From Mortierella alpina (taxonomy: Eukaryota > Mortierellomycota > Mortierellomycetes > Mortierellales > Mortierellaceae), in contig JANATF010000020.1 in assembly GCA_029449245.1 (NCBI GenBank), forward strand, positions 310,001-374,000: DNA of 64,000 bases, in the 5' to 3' direction. The stretch's first letter is position 1, and each line of letters starts with the position of its first letter. Positions 11,901 through 23,304 of this stretch are shown piece after piece. The position numbers were made by a program, and so were the translations under genes. The notes below the pieces were generated by a model that made no database searches, was not told where the DNA came from, and worked only from the letters and a program-made list of their open reading frames with translations.

Positions 11901-14452
11901 GATGGTCAAAAGGACAGGAAGAACAATAAGAATGGCGAAAACGGCGAGGAGACTGCTGAGGCTGACGTGGATGAGGTCAAGCCCAAATACTGCGGACGGA
12001 TCGTGTCCATTGTGGAGCGCTCGATCTCCCAAATGTTCTCGGGCACCTTGACCTTGCAGCGTCCAAGTGGATCTACAAAAAAGAATGAGCGCAGGAAGGA
12101 TGACGATGACCAAAAGGGACAACCCAGAATCGTGTGGTTCAAGCCCGTAAGTTTTGCTCGAGATCTTGGCGAGATTGAGTATGACCATATGCCTGGCATT
12201 AACCGCCTTTTTTTTTTAATGATGAACCGGCTCTAGACGGACAAGCGTGTTCCTTTGATCGCCATCCCTATCGACCAAGCTCCGGGCGACTTTATCGACA
12301 ATCATGCCTCGTATGCTCACAAGCTTTTCGTGGCCAGCATCAAGCGCTGGCCGTTGAGCTCCCTCCATCCCTTTGGACAGCTGGAGCGTGAGCTGGGCGA
12401 TATTGGAAACATTGAAATCGAGACCGAAGCCCTGCTGGCGGACAACAATGTCACCACCACAGCCTTTGGTGAGAAAGTCGAGAAGTGCTTGCCCGACCTG
12501 CCCTGGGCGATTCCTGAAAAGGAACTGAGTCGCCGCCGGGATCTGCGTCAGGACTGTATTTTCACCATTGACCCTGCGACGGCTAAAGATCTAGACGATG
12601 CGGTCTCGTGCACTCGCCTAGACGATGGGACCTATGAGATTGGAGTACACATTGCGGACGTATCCCACTTTATCAAGGTGGGCTCGGCACTAGACCGAGA
12701 GGCCAAATCGCGGGCCACGACCGTCTATCTGGTGCAGAAGGCCATTCCGATGCTACCCAATGTGCTTTGCGAGGACCTCTGCAGTTTGACCGCCAACGTC
12801 GACCGCCTGGCGTTCTCTGTCTTCTGGAAGATGACCGAGGATGGCCATGTGCTTGGCACTACCTTTTCCAAATCTGTGATCCGGTCCTGTGCCCAGCTCT
12901 CTTATGACGATGCTCAGAGAGTGATCACCACCGGCTCCTTGGATCCAAAGGTGGAAGTGCATGGCCAGCCCCGTACTCTTGTTGAAGAGAACATCAAGGT
13001 CTTTTTCGTACGTATCACGAACTGAAAAAGAAAACAAGAAAAATGTGTTGTTATGTTGCTAACTCTATTAATTTGCGATGCTCTTCATTCATAGAAACTG
13101 TCCCAAATACTTCGACAAAACAGATTCGAGAACGGCTCGCTCTCCATCAACTCGATCAAACTCTCGTTCGCGACGGATGAAATTCACAACCCCTTGGACG
13201 TGTCGGTGTATGAGCTCAAGGAGAGTAACAGACTGATTGAAGAGTTTATGTTGCTTGCCAACATGAGTGTTGCCAAGCAGATCTGCGAGTTCTTCCCCGA
13301 ACAGGCATTGCTCCGTCGCCACGAGGATCCCTTGGAGAAGAGGATGGCCGATTTCATCTCACATATGAACAAGATTGGCCTTGACTTGGACGCCTCGAGC
13401 TCGGGCGACCTTCAGCAGTCGCTGGACGCAATTCAGGACCCAGACGTGCGCAAGGTCGTCCGCTTGCTTGTCATCAAGCCCATGCAGCGCGCAAAGTACA
13501 TTTGCAGTGGCATGTTGAGCCCAGACAAGTACCACCATTACGCACTCAACTCGCCCCTCTACACGCACTTTACCTCGCCCATCCGTCGCTATGCAGACAT
13601 TATCGTCCATCGCATGTTAGAGGCATCTCTAGTAGGCGGTAAGTTTCGCACACTCTCACTTTGGCTACTCTGTATTCGTCCTTGAAGGCATTTCATGTGG
13701 CTAATCGCCAAACACACTCGCTCCTCGAACTCGTAGATTCAAAATTTTACTTGAGCAAAGAGTCCTGTCAAAAGAGTGCGAATCATTGCAACATCAAGAA
13801 GGACGCAGCCAAGCTGGCTCAAGAGCAGAGCAGCCACGTTTACCTCAGCGTTTTGCTTCGAAACATGACCGAGTCCAAGGGAAGGGTCGTGAAGGATGCG
13901 ATTGTGGTTCAGGTTCTGGATGCTTCGTTTGATGTCTTGGTTCCAGAGTATGGACTGGAGAAGCGTGTCTATGTCGATCAGTTGCCTCTTGAACGCCATT
14001 CCTGGAATGAATCGACCGAGACCTTGAAGTTGTACTGGACCACTGACGCGTTCAAGATTGCGACGGAGGACGACGGCAGCCAGGATGCGGCCTCAGATAA
14101 GAGTCGCCGTCTGTCGGCACTGCCTGGCACACACGTCGGACTGGGGGCTATGGATCACCCGGATGATGCCACCAATGCATATGACGACGAGCGCGGCCTC
14201 TTTGAGGATGAAAGCGACGATGATTCTGGCAATGGTTTGGATACTCACTCGGCGGTCGCATCAGTACCCGAGGACGAGGATGAGGGTGACGATGAGGCGC
14301 TTCGACTGAACCGGATCCGCGTTTTTGGGCATGTGCAAGTCTTGATTACGGCAGATACCACGATTTCCCCGCCTGTCATCAAGGTGGTTGCCATGAATCC
14401 TTTTGCTGCCAATACTGAGATCGATACCAGCTCTGCTGCTATTGCTGTTTGA
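8994..14452 (+). CDS. SSD1: SSD1-like RNA-binding protein of the RNase II/RNB family (Dis3L2-related)
   Basis: Five exons, 8994-10886, 10998-12146, 12237-13007, 13095-13638 and 13737-14452, give 1690 aa with closed phases. The first ~800 residues are low-complexity (Ala/Ser/Lys/Pro-rich) with two NDR/Cbk1-type sites: HTRSLS near residue 500 (HxRxxS) and HEKRLS near 563. A cold-shock/OB segment (MAHLTYSDFHSLLTKQKHKY...LEGDVVGIEL, from ~853) and a second one precede the RNB domain (DPATAKDLDDAV near 1126, VHIADVSHFIKVGSALDREA, FTSPIRRYADIIVHR). The tail is acidic. Yeast Ssd1 binds mRNAs for cell-wall and polarity proteins under Cbk1 control; the motifs here suggest the same circuit. All four aspartates of the RNase II metal site are present. 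Longer than yeast Ssd1 (1250 aa), mainly from the N-terminal region. Dis3L2 is the alternative name; the N-terminal extension favours SSD1. Confidence 0.85.
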
Positions 14453-14807
14453 GTAGGACAAGTCACTACAACAGAAGTAAAAGCAAGAGAGAAACCTTGG
14501 ACGCCATGACGCCATCAGCTTTCCATACGTTCAAGAGACCAGTCGTTGCTACATGTTGCGAATCCTGTTGACATTCTTGACCCATTTCTCTCCTATTCTC
14601 ATTGTGTTCAAAACGATTCTTCGGCCTTGCATTGTCTTTCGTTCTCTTCCATTCACCTCGTGCCAAACTCTGTAGCATTAAAAGGTTATTAAAGGTTATT
14701 GCGCCTGAATCGTATGAACCTTATTCTCGAAGGCGGGGCACCTGAGCGCTTCAGAGCTCAATGCTGTGCCTGTGCACGCGACCCTGGTAATCTTTAATGA
14801 CAGGTAG
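14453..14807. other. 3' flank of the SSD1-like gene
   Basis: Intergenic sequence between the convergent SSD1-like gene and the small decayed gene on the minus strand. A short direct duplication (AAAGGTTATT twice near 14685-14700) is visible. No gene seen. Confidence 0.3.
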
Positions 14808-15036
14808 TCATCGCGGATCACACTTCTTGAAGGAGGAGGCATCATGGGCCACAGCACACAAGCACTCGACTTTCGACAGGCCGCTCGGAGAAGACATGCG
14901 AAATTGGACTCCTTGGCATTTTGGATCGAGTTTACCACGTCGTTGAGACACGTCTCGCAGGATTCTGCTGCAGATTCCACAGAAGTAAAGAAGGCAGTGG
15001 ACAGAACAGCGACCAAGCAGCAGAAAAGGGTTGCAT
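14808..15036 (-). pseudogene. Small secreted cysteine-containing protein, frame-disrupted
   Basis: From an ATG in good context at 15036 the minus strand carries coding-like sequence split over three frames. A hydrophobic signal-peptide-like segment (TLFCCLVAVLSTAFFTSVES) and AAESCETCLNDVVNSIQNA are in one frame, while the likely C-terminus (MSSPSGLSKVECLCAVAHDAS, then FKKCDPR and stop at 14808) is in another, and the ATG is in the third. A TATAAAT box about 100 bp upstream supports a former gene. Two small indels, or an unseen short intron, would reconcile the frames. The CxxC...CxC...C pattern resembles small secreted proteins of soil fungi; function unknown. Confidence 0.35.
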
Positions 15037-15134
15037 GTTTGAGAGGGAGGCGAGGTGAGAATGTAGAGTGTGAAGAGGACTGGATGGAAAGATGAGAATT
15101 AGATGATGCGGGCCAACAACCACACACCTCGAGC

Positions 15135-15141
15135 ATTTATA
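15135..15141 (-). promoter_or_regulatory. TATA box upstream of the small secreted-protein remnant
   Basis: TATAAAT on the minus strand, about 100 bp before the ATG at 15036; a normal distance for a fungal core promoter. Confidence 0.35.
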
Positions 15142-15360
15142 CATGTTTGTTGAAGGGACAGTTGAGTACAGATGCAAGGTCTTTCTATGAAGAAACACCC
15201 AGGAAGTTGGATGATACATGGAAGCATCAGAGCTTGCTCAACGTCATCTTTGACCAAGTTCACGACTCTTCTCGGTAGGGATAGAAGCCGGTTCTCGGAG
15301 CGGCGGGTTTGACATTTTTTAATCGTTCCTAGGCCTTGAATGGCTTGCCCCGAAGATACT

Positions 15361-15608
15361 GGGCTAGGACTTTGGTGATAATGCGACAAAGACGGTAGTT
15401 TAGTAACAGCAGCCTGGTTTTGACCGGTCCTGGGTTTTGACTGGTTTCAATCCATACTTCGAGGTGTGCTGGGCTAGGACCTTGGTGACAAGTCGCCTGG
15501 TAGTTTAGTAACAGCAACCTGGTTTTGACCGGTATTGGGTCTTTGACTGCTTCAATCCCTACTTCGAGTGTCCTGGGCAAGGATCTTGGTGACAATGCGA
15601 CAAAGACA
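15361..15608. repeat. Tandem repeat, unit about 104-110 bp, 2.3 copies
   Basis: The phrase GGGCTAGGAC starts at 15361 and 15471, and a variant (GGGCAAGGAT) at 15575. Each unit includes GGTAGTTTAGTAACAGCA, CCTGGTTTTGACCGGT and TTCAATCC..ACTTCGAG. Copies are diverged by several percent and spaced 110 and 104 bp apart. The third, partial copy overlaps the 3' end of the ORF at 15559-15909. Confidence 0.75.
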
Positions 15609-15909
15609 ACGCGTGGGCACGATCCGCATTAGGCGTCGCTGTAGGCATATCAGTGCTAACCCGGGCAACACTGCCGTTGGAAGTCTGCTGAACCTGATTG
15701 CCATCCAGACAGCTAGCGCTCGTTGATCGTACCTGGCTTGCTGTAGGAAACGAGGTGGCATTGGCATCTGGTGGGGTCGCCTCGGGTGCAGGAATTGCAG
15801 AATGGGCTAGGGTGACTCTATGGCTACTTCTCTTGGTCAAAAGCCTAGCTCCTAGTTCGTGGCAAGAAAAAATGATGCTCGTTAGAAGTAAACAGGTCGC
15901 TCTCTGCAA
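15559..15909 (-). CDS. Possible small secreted protein (116 aa)
   Basis: Single-exon minus-strand ORF with ATG at 15909. It begins with a signal-peptide-like hydrophobic stretch (MQRATCLLLTSIIFSC), then a basic KRSSHR site that could be a Kex2-type processing point, then a Ser/Thr/Pro/Ala-rich, low-complexity chain. The last ~15 residues come from the neighbouring tandem repeat, so the C-terminus may be recent. No domain recognised. It could be a chance ORF; no promoter element is obvious. Confidence 0.3.
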   Translation of the reverse strand: MQRATCLLLTSIIFSCHELGARLLTKRSSHRVTLAHSAIPAPEATPPDANATSFPTASQVRSTSASCLDGNQVQQTSNGSVARVSTDMPTATPNADRAHALSLSHCHQDPCPGHSK

Positions 15910-18042
15910 ACGAACGACGGAAGATGTGGGCGAAGTCGGGGTGTCAGCACCAAGGCACTCTCTCGGCTAGCCCAGGATTCAGAGCTAGATCAAAGCGCGT
16001 CTGAAACCTGTGCTTGACTGGGACTCGTGGTCATGGTGGGTGGGCCGTGGGCACACATTCACCTTCAGCTCACTCCTGACGACAGCTCAGAGAGCTGCTC
16101 ATTCCATTCACTCTCACACCCACGCACACACACTCTGTCGTTGTTCCAATCACCATTGCGCACATTGACTTTGATCAGACACAAACAACACGAACAACAC
16201 GAACACCACGAGCAACACAAACACACACCGCCCCATTCTCACTCGCCACCCGACTTTTTTCTGACAGCAGCATTCCTTCGCCTCGACTGCCATTGCGCGC
16301 CGTTCATCTTCCCTTTGCGACTCTGTGCCTACTGCTACATTCTTCATTTCCAAACCTTTACTTCTAGGCCCTTCCCTGATCACCCACTGCACTTCCTTCT
16401 TAGAGCTGCCTGGTGCTTTGCAGCCCATCTTTACTATACGCTCATTGCTCCTCTTCTCACATACTCACACGCCCTCCCAGTGATCCGAGCGTATTCTGTC
16501 GTCAGAAAAGACTGCCTACCGCCGTCTCTTCCGCAGCCCTCTCTCTGACACTTCCGTAGCACTGTCCCTCGTTTTCCGCCTCAACCCTCATTGCTGCTTC
16601 ACATGCTCACAACCCAATCCAGTTCCTAATCTCGCCGCGGTCTTGACTGAGAGCATTCTTCCCACGACTCTTTTCGACCATCACCTCCCTCTCTCTCGAT
16701 CCAACGAGTCAGGTCGAATGAATCAGAGTGCAGGCCACCTCAACAGCACGCACAGTCTCTTTTATCTCTATTTTTTTTGTCTCGCTCTCTCTCCATCCTT
16801 CACTGCTTTCTAACTCTTCGCTCACCGTCCGCACAGCACTCAGTCACCATTGTTCATGTCAGCTTTATCAGACGTTGACGTAGACCACCTTCACTCTCGC
16901 CGACTGTAGCCTTCTCGTTCGTCACAGAGGCACAATGAAAGTCATCGATCTGTTTTTTGTTTTGCCATTGCACACTCCCACCTCTCACTTGTGCTTCAAG
17001 CCTCCATCGCTCTCTCTCTGCGCTTTCTTGTCTGTTCCTGTGCACCTCAGGCGCGGCTTTTGTTGACACGACACAACTGCTCTTCCTCGCAGCTCACTTC
17101 TACCCTCACAGACATCGCTCTCCTCTCTCCCCGAGCATTCTCAAGGCTCACCGCGGTTCTCATTGAGAGTGTTTCCTTCCCCTTCTCCCCCCTCTTCATA
17201 AAAGACAAAGCTACTCCAGCTCTATCACTTTCCACCTTCACCTTACTCTCACTCGAGTCAGCCCTGCCGATTCTACTTGCATTCTCTTCTTCGCCATCGA
17301 CAATCCTCTCCAGCTTCACCAATTTCTCGCCTTTCCCACATGTCTTTCACAAAACTAAATACCACTGCTCGCATCGGCTCTGATCAGACACAAAGCTACA
17401 TCGCCCCTCAATCTCACTCGACTTGCCTTTCTCGTTCTGACGCCGACCTGCTTTGCTGTACTGCACACGTTTCATCTCTTGAATGTGCAATCGAGTCCCA
17501 CGATCCTTTCTCAGCGCTCTTCTCACGTCGTTAGCACCTGATCGCGTCTTGAGTTGACACTACCCGGACACTTTTCCTCGGGGCCCATCTCTGTATTCAC
17601 TGTCGCTCACTGACTCTCTCACACAGTGTTCTCATCACCGCGCTGTTGATCGTCTGTAACTTCCTCACAGAGTCTCGTGTCCTTTGCTCTTCATTCACCT
17701 TCGTCCCTTCAGCATAGATTCCACTGAAACCTGACACCATCTCTCCCACAACTTAGCTTCATCTTTACTCTCCCTTGATGGGGCGAGACCCTGAATCTTT
17801 ACCCAACTTTGTTTCCCTTGCCTTTCAACGATTGTCACCCACACAGGCCTAGATCAAGAACCTCCTCAATTTTGTTCTCTCTCTTCTTTGCCTCTTTTTT
17901 CAGCACATCTCTTCCTTCACATTTCACACACCGATGGCACGGTGCTCATCACATTCTCCCCCATCTCTCAGCACATCCCTCACTCGCTTCAACCTCATGA
18001 ATTCCCTTCGCACCACTGCAGAAGAAAGAAAAGTGCGTCCAT
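15910..18042. other. Pyrimidine-rich stretch without a convincing gene
   Basis: From about 16050 to 18040 the plus strand is strongly C/T-rich with many CTCTC, CACTCAC and TTCTC runs. Open frames here show only Ser/Leu/His/Pro-rich compositional translation and no recognisable domain, so none is called. It could be a decayed long leader or degenerate repeat. The section next to X1 (before 18043) has no counterpart in the second copy, which begins right at the hAT-B2 end (41537). Confidence 0.4.
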
Positions 18043-19650
18043 CTTCAGATCCACCACGCCTTTGCTCATCCCTTCCGGATCACAACTCCCCTGCCTACGC
18101 TGCTCTATTCCCTTTACTCTCCAGCCCAGCCACACCTTTTTCTCCAAAGTTCCCGTTGGTTAACCCTCCCCTCTTATGCAACCCTGGCGAGATGGATCTT
18201 CTCTTACACGAACACGAGATGCCTGGACTGATTTGCTAAACGTACCTGTGGACAAAAAGGATCCGGGAATTCGACCGTTCCAGCTGAACCAGTGCGACGA
18301 GTCTAGAAAGTAGCCAGCCGCAATCAACAACCCGTTCCGGTAATGAGGCAAGTACTGCAGCATGCTGGAACGAGGTCGTGACCACAGCTAGTCCACCTTC
18401 CGACTCGAGGCACTGGAGAAGTGCTACACATACTCAGGGGATAGAATGCGATGAAAAAAGTGTTAGTCTTTGACTACTACAGGCTCAGGAGAACATGGTT
18501 TATGGCTCTCTATCCGGCGTCCACGCCAGCACTGACAATTGCGCTCGCTTTGACACCCTCTTTGGCCCAGTTGCTGTCGACACTCACATCTACGCTGGCT
18601 ATCGCATCTGATGCTGACAGTGACTGAGCCTTGGAAATAGCACTCGCCTAGGCAACTGACCAAGACCCTCGCGTAGGCACTGGCAAATTGTACAGACACT
18701 GGCTGGACACCAACGCTATGACCAGAAAGCACTTACCCTAGGATCGTGGAACAACAGCTGTTGTTAGAAAGCCCTGCCTCTTGAGCAACTGCGTCTGTAC
18801 ACGTATGACAAAGACTACAGGGTGATAGTACTGTATAGAAGGTTGTTAGATGCTTGTTCAATAAACACAACGTAGAGAAGGATCATCCTCATTCAAAAGT
18901 ATAAATCTATGGTCGATTGGTTATACTTACCATCCACAATACGTGGGCTTCGCTTTCAACGACGCCCTTCCTTTGCGCTCTGTCCTCTCTGGCCGAGCGA
19001 CCGATATCGTGGGCGTACTGAGAGGGAAAAAATAATCATCGAGCAAACGTCTGTGGGTTAGAAAATAACTCAATGAGCCAATCCTCATTTCAACAATGAC
19101 GTCCTCATCGAAAGCCGCATTCCACATATTCTCACTTCGTACCTTCTGTATTGCGACACCGTCTTCATATGCTGCTGCAAGAAAGAGAGTGTGTTTTTTG
19201 AAGTGGTTGACTCCACTGATTTTTAATAGTCTCCACTGACTGTGGTGTACTCCACTGTTTTTTATAGTGGTTGACGCCACTTTCACTTTGCCTTTGTAGA
19301 GCGAAGAAGTGATAATCCCGCTACCTTGCCTTCCATGTTTAGCCAGCGGGGAAGTGGACCCGCTGCCTTGCCCTCGATTTGTTATAGCGAGAGGGTGCCC
19401 GCTGCCTTGACTTCCATTTTGCTAGCGACGCTGAGGTAATGAGAGAAAGCTAAAAAAAAAGCTTGTCAATTGAGCTGGCTCATTCCTCATTTCAAGAAAA
19501 CAGAGTTTGTGGAACTGCAGTGGCATGGCTTTTGATGAAAGAGGTGCTTGAGAGGGGTATCGAAAGAGATGGAGCTTACCTTGCGTGCTGCTGAAAAGAG
19601 GTGAACGACCAGCGATGAGAGGAGGAAAGAAAAGAAAAGCTTGTGCAGAG
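18043..19650 (-). pseudogene. X1: decayed multi-exon gene, copy 1 of a diverged duplication
   Basis: This 1.6-kb block matches 41537-43485 (X2) in the same orientation with roughly 10% differences. On the minus strand both copies keep splice-like signals: TTGCAG/CAGCATATGAAG, CCCTCTCAG/TACGCCC (exon about 19019-18931, reading YAHDIGRSAREDRAQRKG), GGATG/GTAAGT and CTATACAG/TACTATC. A further block near 18360-18240 reads MLQYLPHYRNGLLIAAGYF. In X1 the codon corresponding to Lys in X2 (VDKLW) is TAG, so X1 is disabled there. I do not recognise the family. hAT-A1 is inserted directly at its right edge. Confidence 0.5.
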
Positions 19651-19659
19651 TAGGGTTTC

Positions 19660-20105
19660 TCAAACGTCGGATCGGATCGGATATGACCCCCATCCGTATC
19701 CGATCCGACTTGCCAAGGTCGGATATCGGATCTATTCGATCCGACGCTTGTCGGATGACAGCCTCATCCGATCCGACTTTCATTCGATCCGACATCCATT
19801 CGATCCGACATCATTCGATCCGACGTCCATTCGATCCGACATCCATCCGATCCGACATCATTCGATCCGACATCCATTCGATCCGACACCCATTCGATCC
19901 GACATCCATTCGATCCGACACTCATTCGATCCGACATCCATTCGATCCGACACCCATTCGATCCGACATCCATTCGATCCGACATCCATTCGATCCGACA
20001 CCCATTCGATCCGACACCCATTCGATCCGACGTTTATTCGATCCGACCCTCATTCGAGGCACCCATGCTCTCATCCGACCTTCATTCGACGCACTCATTC
20101 TTTGA
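19660..20105. repeat. hAT-A1 right-end subterminal array (16-bp units)
   Basis: About two dozen 16-bp units of the type CATTCGATCCGACATC, the last four positions varying; core [CT]CGATCCGA. Compared with the matching A2 end (40110-40505) this array is 64 bp longer, i.e. four more units. Confidence 0.9.
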
Positions 20106-20170
20106 TTTGACCTTTATTCCCTTTGATGACTCTTCGTACTTCATCCATGACACTCATCGCAACCATTTAT

Positions 20171-22849
20171 CTACCTATATTGCTCAATCGAACTTCCGAG
20201 GTAGTCAGCCCAGGAATCAAGCAACATCTGCTCCCTGATCCTAGGATCACTAAGGCGATTCCTTGTGTATGGCAAAAGTGTGCGCGCTTTTGAGAAGCAT
20301 CTCTCTGACGGTGCTGAGCTCGCTGGGATAGCCAAAAAGTCCCTCGCCATTTTGGCCAAGATAGGATATTCTTCATGATGCTTTTCCCACCACGGAAGAC
20401 ACTTCACATGGAGTTTTCGCTGCGACACAAATAACTCCAAGTCGTCTTCTTTCGGTTGCTTGGTCATTCCAAGAAGCCTAAGCTCCACGTCATCATCATC
20501 AGAGTCTGGAAGCGGTTGCGTGAGCTCTTCGTCCAAATCGATTGCGGTATCGGCGTACTGGCTGGTCCACACGTCGCGGACGGATTCCCTGGCATTCCTC
20601 TCGTACACACTCCCCCACTTCTCTTCAGTCCAGTACTGAAAGCGCATTGACGGATGAACCGCCGTCGCGACAGAGTAGATGGGCGACTTGTCGGTATCCG
20701 CGTAGTACTTCTTGAGCTTCTCATATGCCGCTGTGACACCTTGGCATATGTCTGGGTAATGAGCCCTATTCTTACTCAGAAATTCCTCCAGAGACTTCAT
20801 CATGTTGTTGTAAATAATAATCGTCAGCGGAATAGTAACATACGTCTTGCTGGCGCAAGCGTCTGTCGTCAGTCTGTCGAAAGTCTCGAGAAGGTCTCTC
20901 AGAAGTTTAAGACCTCGCCACTCCGCCTCCTCAATAATCATATCATCCAGTCCGTCTGTCGCAAGCACCGAGCTGTAGGCAGCCTTGCACTCCACGGCAC
21001 GTTTGATCATAACATACGTGGACCCCCACCGCGTGCAGACATCAAGTAAAGGTGAAAGCCCCTGGCGGTGTTCTTCAGATGCGCTCTCCTCCCTAAATCT
21101 CTCAAGTCGTGGTGGTGAACGCCTAAAGAGTAAAAACCGCGTAAAAAACCGATATATCAGTAAAATAACAAAATATATACACGCAGTTGGGCGCACAGTA
21201 CGGATCGTAGCGCACAGCAGCGATGTAGCAGATTTTACCTGATCTTCACGATCCCTTTTCTCAACTTGACAAGCGCACGCTGAGTGCGTCTGGTGACGTC
21301 CACATGCTCAACCGCGGCGTTGGCGACAGTTTCCACTGTCTCTTGCAGATCAGGTTCATTGTCCTCGTCGGAATCGTCGGCGTCGACACAGATGCTGGTC
21401 CTAATGAGGCACTCAGTATCGTCCTCTTCGTCCTCCTCAATATTCAAGGCCTCTGCATCTGCCGGCGCCCTTGCGCCTAGACCATCCTTGCCCAGGAGAG
21501 CCTGGACAGCAAGGTTAAGGACATGCGCAAGACACGGCACATGCTGCTTCGATGCGTTGAAGACTCGCCTATTTGAATATGAATTGTGGAGAGAATAAAG
21601 GTTAGTTATATTGGTGGGAGTGTTGTTGCTGTGAGCTTGTGGTGGCATAGTGACCCGTGTGTTTCTTACCATTCGTTGTGGTTCATGCGCGTGTAGTCCT
21701 CAAACAGCGAGGCGAGCTTGAGGACATTGGAACCGTTGTCGCTGGTAATCGACATGACTTTCCGCTGCAGGCTGAACTTCTCCACGACGGCGATGAAGAC
21801 ATCCCGCAACGCCTCGCCTGTGTGTGGACCTCTGAGACGTTCGAAGCCGATTGTGATATCCTGCTGCTTCCAGTTATCATCAATCCAGTGGGCCGTCACG
21901 GCTAGAAACGACATTTGATACTTGCTTGTCCAACCATCCAGAGTGAACGAAACCATGGAGACCTTTGCGAGGTTCTCTATGATCTGACTCTCCGCCTCGG
22001 TGTACCAGTCCGTAATCTAGAGTGCAAAAAGGCAACACCCACGGAGGGAAAGATGTATGGCAATATTTGTTAGAAAAACGTTGACATATGTCGCGGTTGT
22101 TCATATTCATCGCATCTAACGTTCTTCCTTGTCGACATACCCGTCTGGTTATGGTACTATTGGAGCAAAGCTTCACTTCCTCCGGGGATGGCGCTGCTGC
22201 CGCAATTTTGAGGAGCTCCAGCATATCGGGGGATTCGGCCAACGTGTACGGTAGCTTATGGCGGACCAGGACTTTGCAGAACTGCCGTTGAAGAATCTCC
22301 TTTGAAAACTGCACGGAGCTTCTTTTTCCCAAATTCGTAAAAGCGTTTTTGAGAGGGCCCGACAGGCGAGATCCTTCCTGTGGGGTGGTTGCATTGAGTT
22401 TATGGTCGCTTATGAGGTGATTCCTGATGTTGCTGGTAGAACTTTTGAGCCATACATAGCCTGTTTTCTGTATACAGCCTTTGACCAAACAGAAGATCCT
22501 GGTCTTGCCGGACTTATCAGTTCGCTTCTCAGACCAGCGCCAAACCCAACTTCCTTCCTTGTCCGACTTGCTTAGCTTGCCCTCTGACTTCCTCGTTGCG
22601 CCTGTTGAAGAGAGTGCCGGGGAGGGAAGATCAAACGTAGAAACCGAGCGGAGACTTTGCTGTTCTGGGCTTCCTAGAATTACGCTGGCATCATCATCGT
22701 CTTCCAGTTCCAGTTGCTGTCCGAGGGGCTAAAGAGAAAAGAAGAGTGGAGGTTAGCTATTGCACAGTTGTAGAGGGATGGAGGTAACCAAGTTGCTCAT
22801 TCATGCTTACCATGTCAGCGAAGAGATCATTTGAACAAGATTCAGACAT
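20171..22849 (-). CDS. hAT-family transposase A1 (BED zinc finger, DDE/RNase H-like, hATC)
   Basis: Five exons, mirrored from A2: 22849-22811, 22728-22141, 22016-21670, 21568-21239, 21122-20171; 751 aa. Domains in order: BED-like finger (CLVKGC...HLISDH), catalytic core motifs FTLDGWTS (first Asp) and TSDNGSNV (second Asp), PCLAHVLNLAVQ, TRWGSTY, and a C-terminal hATC dimerisation block (SAPSERCFSKA then LLPYTRNRL, with the conserved Glu). The coding region looks intact; the only amino-acid difference from A2 noticed is in intronic read-through. The protein may be functional even though the element lacks one end. Confidence 0.85.
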
Positions 22850-23304
22850 TGAACTTGAGAGGATGGAGAGTAGAGGTTATAGGATGCAGAGATGATGGCG
22901 AACACAGGCAATGGAGCGCAGAGATGATGCTGAGCAGAGAAGATTGCGAGCTGCAATGGTGGAATGAGACGCAAGAAGGAGAGGGAAGAATGAGATGCTG
23001 AGGCAAGAGACAGGAGATGAGAGAAAGAAAGAAAAGAGAGAACTAATGACGAGCTTAGATGGTCGAATGTAAAAAAGAGAAGCAAAATGAGAGAGAGATG
23101 ATTCGCGATTCATGTTGGACATGGTTGTATGTACTTGTACTCGTGAAGGAACGGGGTAATGAATGGCGTTGTTGTTTTTTCATACAGAAAAGAAAAAAGA
23201 AAAAACAAATGCAGCGTTAGCGTACTTTCAAGATGCTAAAGAAAAAAAAATGCATGCACGCCAATCACATATAGTTATATGTTGGTACACAAACCTGTTT
23301 TCGG

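Noticed and set aside
16027-18042. Several open frames in the pyrimidine-rich region
   Set aside because: Composition-driven Ser/Leu/Pro/His strings, no domain, no splice-supported model, and no conservation that could be judged.
18463-18732. 89-aa ORF in X1 (and its partner at 41951-42220) as a conserved gene
   Set aside because: The two copies differ without a bias to silent changes in this frame; another frame (KAQSLSASDAIASVDVSVDS) after a splice acceptor looks more protein-like, and both copies are damaged.
19660-20105. CRISPR-like regular repeat spacing
   Set aside because: Units are only 16 bp with 4-bp variable parts, lie at transposon ends in inverted orientation, and the host is eukaryotic.
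19641-20110. Open frames of IRSD/IRHPFDPT-type repeats across the hAT arrays (also near 23265, 28918, 32506, 33253, 36425, 40115)
   Set aside because: They are translations of the 16-bp subterminal units; open in several frames and both strands, without start context or domain. Not genes.
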